Positions 38,585-48,700 of a stretch of DNA of 64,000 nucleotides are shown piece by piece. The notes beneath the pieces are model-generated. The model saw nothing but the letters and a program-made list of their open reading frames with translations, searched no databases and had not been told where the DNA came from. The DNA is taken from positions 62,001-126,000 of the forward strand of contig JAJAGP010001499.1 in the NCBI GenBank assembly GCA_025084515.1, given 5' to 3'. This DNA comes from Ancistrus triradiatus. Its lineage: Eukaryota; Chordata; Actinopteri; Siluriformes; Loricariidae. The translations under genes and the position numbers were made by a program. Position 1 is the stretch's first letter. Each line of letters begins with the position of its first letter.

Positions 38585-40189
38585 TATCTGAATTCTCCAA
38601 TTGCTCATAAAAGCAAACCTGTAATCTAAATGTCCACAAGAGGGCATCAAAATCCAGCACAATAGCACGGCGTGTCAAACCATTACATAAGCTGTGGGAA
38701 TTACTAATAGACTGTTCTGATTTGAAAAAAGAAAAACTCTCTTTTCTAGAGTGTTACTTGAGGGAAAAAGCAGTAAAACGAAGTGTAGTCATTCAGATAA
38801 CTCAGTATGAAAGTATCTAGTCAAACGACATAGGCTTTATGGTTTGTGATAACTCATTTAAACATATTTAGCTATCATAATCTGCCACACAAATGTCAGG
38901 GAATATTTTAGAGATACTTGCCTGTTTTATACTTAAATTAGTTCTTACATTTTCCAGGCTACCGTTACGTTGTCATGCTAAGCACTCTTTACTTCAGCGG
39001 TAAATATCCTCCCAGACTCCTGGGGGGGCCAGAGTCCATGAAACACAGGTGCCAATATTTTAATTACATTCTCACTATATTGGCTGTTGTAGAACCTGCC
39101 ACTGAACTGTTTGGCCAGTCGGACATGTTTGAATGCAAATAAGAATGTAAATTCCATATTTTTCCGGCATCTCTAGCGGCTTGTTGACAACAGACAGCTT
39201 CTTGAAACAGCAGTTCTAGACTCTGGGTTCCAGTCCTGAGTGAGGCTTGCGATGTGAAGGTCAGGTGGTACATATGCAAAACTCTGCAAGGGAATTCATT
39301 TTAAAAGTTTCTTTTACTTATTAACTAATTAACTTATTAATTAGTTTCCCAGAATAGGCTGCCACCCTATAGTGACCCTGACCAGCTTGTGTGATTGCTT
39401 TAAAATGCATAGGAAGCCCAGGTTCCCCTTCAATTTAATCGAAATATATATGTATATATATACTATGTATATATATATATATATATATATAAAATACTTT
39501 TGGTAGCACCTTCAGTATCCCCCTCAAGAAATCCTACCTCCGCCAAGCTGCTTTTGTTGGGTCCTTGAGCAAGAGCCTTAACACAAAGTTGTTGGTCTGT
39601 AAGAGTTGTATCAGTTGTAAGTCTGCTAAATGACCAAATGTATTATGTATGTAGATTGAAAACATTGAATCTGTATTTAATCTATTTGGATACAGTCGAA
39701 TAAAATGGAAGGCTGCGAGAAAGTGTTTAAGCAAGAAAAATAATTTATTTTAATCATGTAACTTTGTAGCACATAGGCAAGACATAGCTGCTTGAAGAGC
39801 TCACAGCTACATATCCTTACTGCTGGAGAGTGAAGTTCATAATATGCAGAATTTTAAGAATTTTATATATGTATTTTCAATGATAAAAATAACAAAAATA
39901 TAATATAATTCCCAATATTCCTTTCTTTCCCACCCAACTGTTTTAGGTCCCAAGGACAAAGGAGTATATATATATACTTTAAAGCTCTCTTTGTTTTGGC
40001 ATTTTGCCAACTGCATTCATGATCTATAATACTATAATTTATTGTTATGGCTATTTAATAATTATCTGTTCAAATGTGATAAAGCCATAACTTAATATTA
40101 CAGGTTACTTACAGAGGTTCAGTTCAGTTTTGGTTGAAAATCATCAAAGATTTGTCACTTTTCCCCAATAGTTAAGCCAAATGCACTTT
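38585..40189. other. intergenic, no gene seen
   Basis: Contains a TA run, a partial SINE and AT-rich DNA. The 38940-39290 part is repeat-free and includes an ATGCAAAT octamer at 39133-39140. Confidence 0.55.
39520..39650 (+). mobile_element. partial tRNA-derived SINE
   Basis: Body and tail only: CCGCCAAGCTGCTTTTGTTG, GGTCCTTGAGCAAGAGCC and AAGTCTGCTAAATGACC. The pol III promoter part is missing. Confidence 0.65.
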
Positions 40190-42464
40190 TTTATTATTTA
40201 GGAAACTAGACCTCGGATCTTCTTTTGTTTACTGTGTTCTCACAAAGCCTTACAGGCTTGTTTTTGTTTTGGGAAGCAAATATTCATCTCTCTTCTGTGT
40301 GCAAACTTGAGCTCCTGTGGGTGTCATTAGGAGAACGGGATAGAGGCCGGGAGGGAGAGAAATACAGAATAACACAGTCATATTTTCCCATCTACCCTGT
40401 AAGAAATCCATTATGTTAGCGTTTGTAGGTCACTGTACCACTCCCGTTTGTACAGTCTGTGCTAGAATGTACACTGTGCTGTTTTTAAATACTTTACACT
40501 TGGCATGGCTTGGTATGAATTGGCATTATGACCTTCTCTCTCCCGTTATGACTCTATTCCTCACTCCATCTGTCCCTTCTCCTAGAAAACATAGGGCTAT
40601 CGACCAAGAAGGGATGTAGCACGGAGTACACAAGAATAATGATGACCAGTATAGTAGTATTCATAAAAAGACTAAAAGAAACTCTGGATATTCCTACAGA
40701 AGTGCATTACCAAGGCATTTAAAAACACAGGCTTGACGCCAGAGTACAAGGCAAACAAACACTGGTTGTCTTTTTTTTCATTCACTAAATAGTTAAACAA
40801 GCGTCACTCACTATTGTAATACTTTGTATTTTTCTTGTTATATTTTTAGATGCTTTAAGATCAGAATACCTGAAGAACTGGTATAAGAACAAAAATTATA
40901 TTCAATCTTCATCCTCAGGAGCATCTGAACAGGTTTGCTCCGGGTGAGCTTCCCCTCCTGGATGGCAGAGGGAGCTCTGGCTCAATAGCACCAGGTTTCT
41001 CAATTCTGATTGTGAGCCAGAGAAGCACATTCACTAATGAGAAGATGAGCGTTCTAAGGAATGGGAAGAAACAAGCAGTCTTTCACTGTGGCTCGCCAAC
41101 TTTGGATCTTCTAGGACCTGTTAATGAAGCCAGATCTGACTGGTGCGTCACAGGTAACCGACAGTCCTCACGGTTTCTCCTGCAGCTCTGTCTGTGCGAG
41201 TTTCTTCTGATAGTCTCTGTCTACGAATTCCAACACAGATTTCTTTTTCTGCAGTGGCATGGGTTGTGACTATACAAAAAAAGGGTAAACGAAACAGAAA
41301 ACTGGAGCATCGCTCCCTCGTCCTGATGTAGGCCTTCACCGCTAGCTTGCCCGTACTGGCACAGAAGCAGTTCATTCAGCCCTGATGCATAGTATGAAAT
41401 GGCCATATTATACGTGACATAAAGTGTTTTGGAACAAATTGCAGGTGCAACTTTAAATTTGGGTTTATGATGGTTAAAGCAGCCTGCAGCACCACATCCA
41501 CCTCAAACGACGTGGAGAACCAAGTTCTTCTCTAACATTCGCAGTCCTCGGCAAACCTCTTCCCTGAAACCTTGACTGATAAACTGTATCCAGACACATG
41601 GGTTTATAGCCAGAATGGATTTCCAGAGGATGAGCGTACCCCTGAAAAGTTCGAACAACCCCGTCGCGGGATTTCCTTTTTCATCTCCCTTTATGGATCC
41701 TCTCATTGCATGATTCCATGTTCTTACAGGTGCCATTTTCTTGACTTGTAGTTTATCGACACGGTGCAGTACACTGGCACAACTTACTACTCACTGTGTA
41801 CCACTACGCCAGGTCCAAGTAAACATATTAGAAGAAGATGGTCCAATTTGCTCACAGTTTTAAAAGGGTCCCAAAAATCAACCATGTCTTTCACTAATAA
41901 TTCTGAACTTACACTCTAGTTTATATCGTACACAAGGCTTAACATGGCCTCCTATACATTTGGGTGCAAGGGAAGGTGTTTCATCTGTAAACTACGTCTT
42001 TAGTGATCGCAAAGTGCTTTGTTTTAGGGGGTTCCAGACATTGTGCACAACCTTTATGGAATGTATCTGGGTCTGACTAGGATGCATGCGAAAACATTCA
42101 CCACCAACTTCTTTCTACATTCAGAAAAATGGTCTAGCTTATAATTCTCAATAATTTGGCAGTTTTTGGCCCTCATACACGTCCTTACATTAGTGTTTGT
42201 ATTTCCATGTATGATTCCCAGTGGTTGAATACAAGACTGTCCTAACTACTTCCAATCCCCATCACCACTGCGTTCCTGTACACTATATGGACAGAGCTCC
42301 ACAGTAACATACATTAGCAGGAGCACAAAGTGAGAAGCTGGTGCTCAAAAGCTTTTTTACAAGCACCTCACTTCAGGTCGTGTGAGATCCTGGGAAATGA
42401 AACCGTTTAGATATACAGTGGAGCACAAACTGAAAATCCTGAATTTGGTTCTCATGAAGGTGAA
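40190..42464 (-). other. probable nhsl2 3' UTR and downstream flank
   Basis: About 2.3 kb downstream of the nhsl2 stop codon with no SINE, Tc1 or LINE remnant that I recognise, unlike nearly all other non-coding stretches here. The first canonical poly(A) signal on the minus strand (AATAAA) that I found after the stop is at 40195-40190. A long 3' UTR ending there is an inference. Short open frames in this stretch have no recognisable product. Confidence 0.4.
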
Positions 42465-42786
42465 TCACTGGTCTGGTAGAGCCATTTTCGACGAGTCGGT
42501 CAGAACAGCATCCGGATCCGACTGAGAAAACTCAGTCACTCGGCGAGCCAGAGGGTTTGTGCTCTTTAGCAGTTCCATGGCAGAGACCCGGGTTCCACTG
42601 CTTGACTTGCTGCTTTTCTTCTGGAGAAGAGCCATGAAGTTCTCGTTCCGGGAGCTGGACCTCGGAGTGCTGCCTAGGGTCAGCGTTCGAATGTCACTGC
42701 TGCTGCTTTTCACAGGTGACACGAGACTCTGGCGACTGCCAAACGAGTCCGCCGGCTCTTTGCGACCCAAGACTTTCCGCTTTGAC
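42465..42786 (-). CDS. nhsl2: nhsl2 exon 8, C-terminus and stop codon
   Basis: 322 coding bases from the TTATTACTCAG acceptor to TGA at 42467-42465. The first codon is completed by exon 7 (AG/G) and reads on as SKRKVLGRKEP. It carries the family C-terminal module: NENFMALLQKKSSKSSSGTR, then SAMELLKSTNPLARRVTEF, ending KMALPDQ. NPLARR is the version typical of NHSL2, whereas NHS and NHSL1 have a different sequence here. The 3' UTR continues to lower coordinates. Confidence 0.92.
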
Positions 42787-45700
42787 CTGAGTAATAAAAA
42801 TGCAGAGTTACATTATAGTTATTGAGTGCTACCATGTTTTATGCTTTCTCTTGATTATAGGTTCAGGCTTGTCCAAATATTAGTTTCATTTGATTAAAGT
42901 ATGCACCTTTTACTTTAGGTCTTAATTAAAATAAATTAAAACTAACTTTTAATTCTGGACATTGGGGCCCGAAACATCTGGTCACCTCAACAGCCAATCA
43001 GTGCTGCAGATCCACGAGCAGAGGTGGGAGTTAAAGGTTTAAGAGCAGAAGTCAGTCGTGTGTGTGTGTGTCTGTGTGTGTGTGCTCACTTGCTTCTTAA
43101 CTCGCATTGGACTAGACTGTTCTAACTCAGTTGATGTGTTTAGAAACTGTGGTAGCCTAGTGGTTAAGATCCTGGACTCTGAACCAGAAGGTCGAGGGTT
43201 CAAATCCCACCTCTGCCAAGCTGCCACTGTTGGGTCCTTGAGCAAGACCCTTAACCCACAATTGCTTGGATTGTAAGATTGTACCCATTGTAAGTCGCTC
43301 TGGATAAGGGTGTCTGCTAAATGCTGTAAATGTAAATGTAGAGACTTTTTTTGTGCAAGTCCACTACTTATTTGTATCAATGGTGTTCGTAAGTGTTTGG
43401 GCCTGTCCTACTGTAAGTAGTACTCTTTTGTTTGTCCCCCCAGTACCTGTCTATTCTCTCTAATCTTTATCTATATAAACTGGTTCATATTCACTCATTG
43501 AGTCTCTGTTTCTCTGGCTGATCTTCTGTGTTGTTCCTAATACTGTCTATTTATGCATTTTTGGCTTCGTCAAACAAAAGTATCAGGTCCATCATAAAAT
43601 CTTTGTAAATGTTACAACTTCCCCCTACACAGGGTCGTTACAGAGAATTTAATGCATTTTCAATAACTGTTGTGAATTTCCATTTAAAAAATTGCTGTTT
43701 CATTAGGGATTCTGTGTAGATGGTAGCGTTCCACTCGTGTTTTCAGCAGTATTTTCATGCAGTTTATATTTCTTGTGGAAATACCCTTCATATTTAAATT
43801 CGAGTAGCATAAAAAGACTATGTGACTATGGTAATGTCCGGTCAACGGACATTTCAATCAACGACGTGTATTACGCACACCTGTATTACAGTTAGTTACA
43901 ATTATGGAAGGTCAAACAACTGACAAGAACTGTAATCAAATACACTTCAGACCTGTGGATGATGGTGAAAAGGTCCTCAGTTGTATGGGTCGTAGGTGTT
44001 TGGGCAAACACATCATCATCTGTCTCTTCAGTAATGTGTAGCTCTGTCTTGTCACTAGCAGAACTACTGTCCTCCAGTGGAATTTCTGTAGGCATATTTT
44101 TCCAAACAGACATAGTTATGTGAAATGGACTCCAGAGTGTACCTATGGTAGATGTACATTATATCAAAAGAACATTTAAGAAATCACATGCCTGCCACTG
44201 TTTCTGTAGGGAGAGGCTTTGTGTCTTGAATAGATCTAGTCTCACAAGGTAAAACATCCTCTGGTTCACTGTGATTTTCCTGATATCTGAGAGCTTCCAG
44301 GTGTTCTTGATTTTCCTGTTGAATCTCCTGGTCGGTATGGATTTCCTGTTCTTCTTCATTATAAGAAGCCTCCTCAGCTTCAGATGGTGGTGGGCCTAAG
44401 GGTGACTGAGAACCACTGTCAAGTAGGTGGGTCTGCTTTTCTGCAATACCATTAATTGGTCCTTGGGAAGTAGGGGAGGGTAAAAGAAGGACATTTGGCT
44501 TTTTGGGCACAGGTGGCGGCACCTTGGGCTTCTTCTTGTCCAACTCGGCTAGAAAGGAAATTGTACGCTGGCTAGGGAGAGTCTTGCATTTGTCCTCTTT
44601 TTCTGGACTGCTAGGAAAGATGAAGTCTTCCTCGACTGGTATTCCATGTTCTAAGTCAAACTCGGGTAGAGGGGGCGGATAGGTTGGCAAATGCTCTTGA
44701 GGCTTGGCTACAGATGGACTGATTGTTGACTGGGGTGGTCTCTTAGGTTTGGGTTTTTTAACCACCATGTAGATGTTCCCTAGAGGGATAGGTCGGTCCA
44801 CAGGGGAGGCCGGAGGAGATTCCTGTGCATGAGGGGACGATGAGGGAGACTTCAGCGTCAAGCTCATGGGCCGCTTGGGGAGTGCTGGTTTTACGGCTAC
44901 TGGTGGCTTGGGTGGCTTAGAGCTACAGGTGACAGGGGGACTGACATCTCGTCCCTTCTCCTCCTCTATGATATCTGAGGAGCCGTCAGGGCTGTCCTCC
45001 AGGTCAGAGCGGCTCACCGTACGGAGTCTGATGTTCTGCAGTTCTGTTGTGGTAACCGTGGGCTGTGATGACTGACTAGAACTCAGTTTTCCCGGTTTGC
45101 TGGCTGTAGTTGTGTCTGAGTGCCTTCGGCTAGCTTTAGGTTTGGGTTTGACACAAGAGAGGTCCACTTGTGAATTCACAGGTAGTTCAAAGGACAGACG
45201 AGACCGGGATTTTTCTTTTGGCGAAGTGGCTGGAAGCGAGGACTTCCTCTCTGGGATCTTTGGGCGCATCTTGCACCCTGTTGGGGTGTGTCCGGAAATA
45301 ACAGAATTCGTAATCGTTGGGGTGGGAGTTTCAGACTGACTAGAGTAGCCACTGGATGGGGACATGAGACACGGAGGCTTGAATGGAGAGGCCTTATTCT
45401 CAGCTTCAATAGACAGTGGGGAAGGCGAAGTTGCTCGTGAGGTCGACGGTGAATTGAGAGACTCTGAGCTCCCACGCACCTTAATGCACTCAATGACTGT
45501 TGTACCTGTAGCGGTGCTGGAGCCGGATAACGAACGATAAGGGTCGTTGTTTGACTTCCACTCGTTGAGCTGCCAGTGAGGAGGGAAGGCCAAGTCTGCT
45601 TGTCTGTCAGGGGGCTGGGATGGATCAGAGGCTCTCTCCAGGCTGTTCTGTGTTTCCTCTGTTGGTTTGGATGCCATAAATAACTCGGGCCGGAATGAAT

Positions 45701-48700
45701 CCTGGACGTGATGGTCTCGTGGAATGAAAAGGCTCTTGGGCCTCCCATCTCTGATGTGCCCTTCATGATAGCGAGAGCCCATCCCACCAGCCTCTGACAA
45801 GTTCTTCATTAAGGACACACTCCGTACTGGAGGGGGTGGCTTCTTCTTCGACTTCTTCAAAGAGATGCTCCGCGATCGTGTCCTCAGGCGACCATCTGAG
45901 AAGAAGTCCGACCCTGTTGCTATAGAAACGTTGTCAGTGCTGGTGTTGTCCTCGGAACTGTTGCTTGGGTAGAACAGGGCGTAATTCTCACCTTCTCGGA
46001 CCATAGGTACTGCCTCACCCGGGCAGCAAATATTATCTGCTGAGCCAAGAGATGCCGAGTCTGTTGGTGTTGAAAGGGAGCGCTCTCGGAACTTAAAAGC
46101 ATTGGGACGCGCAGACCTCTTGTCACGTTCGCATTTGTTAAGGCCGTTACCGGCACCGGGTGCTGCACCCTCAAGCTCGATCCTCTTCCCTGTAATTACA
46201 TTTCCATGCATGCCCACATACGCCCTGTGGCCAGACGGTTCTGAGATGGACGTGAAAGAGCTGGAGTGTGACCCAGAGCTCACTGACATAACAGAGCTGG
46301 TCTGGGAAGGGCACATGAGGGCACCTCCACTAGTGCCGGATGATAACGTCCCAGGTTTGGTCAGAGGCTGCTTGACAACAGAATTTGAAGTCATGGCATA
46401 GCTGTAGGAGTCATTCCAGGATGGAGAAAAAGTGGAACCCTTTGGGCCATTCCATGAAGGGCTGGGACACATAAGAGTGGCATGATCCATCTTGGGGGAC
46501 GGGGGAACACTGTGCTCTAAGTCACTCTGGGTTTTCCTTAATGGTATATGCTGCTCGCCTGTATTCTCAGTCGTAGGTTCCAGAGATCTGGGTTGGGACG
46601 AGTCAGGAGAACAGGCACCTTGGATCAGATCAACAGCAAGAATCTTGCCATCACCTGAGAGACAGAGATAAAAGGAGACAGACCTTAAAACCAAAACCAT
46701 GATCATGGGTAGTATAATTGCATTAGCATGCCTTGTGTTTGTACTAACTGTGTTAAGGCCCAATCATATATTAGTGATAAGAAAAAGAAAGGATTCATAG
46801 TATGACACACATTTTGTCCAGTAACCTGTCTTTTTCGTTTACTACTTCTTGCTGTCAATCCCTGAATTCTAACTTCCTGTTCATCACCTTGGCAGTGCAG
46901 CGTGACATCAGGGCCTGCGATCACACTCCTTGGTCGGCGGACGGTCTTTGGGTTAACCGCCTTTTCAGTTTTAAAGGGGGCCTGGAGATCGCTGGCGTGC
47001 TTATCAAAGCTCTGGCCTGAGGCAAGACATGAGATACCACTTCTCAGTCCGAGTGACAGACCTTTTGTCAAAAATTTCATCCTGTCAAATATGCAACATA
47101 TCTAACAGCTTGTTTCTAAGACACACTATATCTTGTCTAGGGCTGAATCATGTGATCAGAGATGAATGACCATCTGAGCACCATGATCCATGAGTTGAAT
47201 CTCCATTTAAGATTTTAGACATTTACTAGGATAAATTTCGGTTTTGAAAACCAAATCCAAATCAGATAGCTGAGATATTTAGTCTATGTATCTACTTTAC
47301 AAAGCTGCCATATTCTAGACATGCACCTAACAACATAAGCAGTATATTTCACATTTTGTTGGTTCATTTGCAGCAGATTGGCATGTCCACTAGGACGCAT
47401 GACCAGCATGAGATGGACGATGAATTGTGAACCGATAGTGCCAACCTTGATTTTCAGGGAGATGAGATAGGAAACTGGATAGTGCACAATGGTCTAGTAA
47501 ATGGTTCTGAGAAATGGGTCGACTTTCACCCTACCCTGAACTGAAAAAAAGGATAACCAAAGTTTAAATGTTATAAATGACCTCTTTTTTTCTTGTACCT
47601 GTCTGGATCCTAATGCTTTCCTTTTCAACCCAAATCGCAAGTACATGTCCTACTGTTCAAGCATTAGTGCTGTTTAAGGCCTAAATATTAATTAAAAGCT
47701 AGATTTATGTCATTTCTTCCCCCGTTGAACAAATTATAACTAGTAGAGAGGGCGATTTGTGAACTATTCAAGAGGTACTGAAAAGAGAAATGCTGAAACT
47801 TGTTCACCTGCATCACAGGCACATAGGGACCTTTAACATAATGTACTACTGAACTACAGGTAAGTGCCATTTAATGGCCATCCGATCAATGTCCATTCAC
47901 TTTAACAACCAAGGTCTTAACAATTACAATAAATTATAACAGGAAATTCAAAATAGTCTTTTAACTCTGGATGTTGCAGTCAGTCAGTGCTGCAGATCCA
48001 CAAGAAGAAGTTCGTCATTCATGCCACAGTTGCCAGGTCCACTTATTGTATGGGGACTGTGGTAGCCTAGTGGTAAGGTACTGGACTCTGGACCAGAAGG
48101 TCGAGGGTTCAAATCCCACCTCTGCCAAGCTGGCACTGTTGGGTCCTTGAGCAAGACCCTTAACCCACAATTGCTTGGATTGTAAGTCGCTCTGGATAAG
48201 GGCGTCTGCTAAATTCTGTAAATGGAAATGGAAATGTAAGCGACTCTGAGTTAAAGTTTCTATGAAGTCACTTACAAATACTGGTAGTTGTGGGTTGCAG
48301 GTTTTTGGAGCTTGTTTCTAAAGTGTAGTTACTCCCTGATGCTGTCTCTCTTTGTTGCTTTTGCGTGACCTCTGTTAATTATTATTTTTATTAACTGATC
48401 AAGCCACTCTCTCACATTGTAGTAGTTTTTTTTGAGCCAATTCGGATCTTTGGGGCTTGTTTCCAGACCTGATTGCTCGTTTCTCTAGTGCAATCTGGCA
48501 ACCCTGATTCAAATATGTGTGTGACTACCTTACCGGTCTTGTGCTCGCTTGCTCCTTAGCTCATGTCTGGACTACAGACTGTTCTAACTCAGTTGATGTG
48601 TTTAGAGACTTATTGCGCAAGTTATTCGTGTTCGTATACTTATTTTTTCATTTGTAAGTGTATATACACCTGTCCTGTTGTAAGTAGTACTCCTTTGTTT

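Noticed and set aside
42559..42825. Plus-strand ORF over the nhsl2 last exon
   Set aside because: Antisense shadow. The minus frame carries the conserved C-terminal module.
45176..45787. 203-codon minus ORF overlapping the nhsl2 large exon in another frame, plus plus-strand ORFs at 44866-46401
   Set aside because: Alternative-frame shadows of a long Ser/Pro-rich exon with few stop codons. The conserved NHSL2 blocks are only in the 44192-46654 frame.
46820..46887. Longer nhsl2 exon 5 ending at AGACAG/GTTACT
   Set aside because: Phase 0 at that donor would put exon 6 out of frame.
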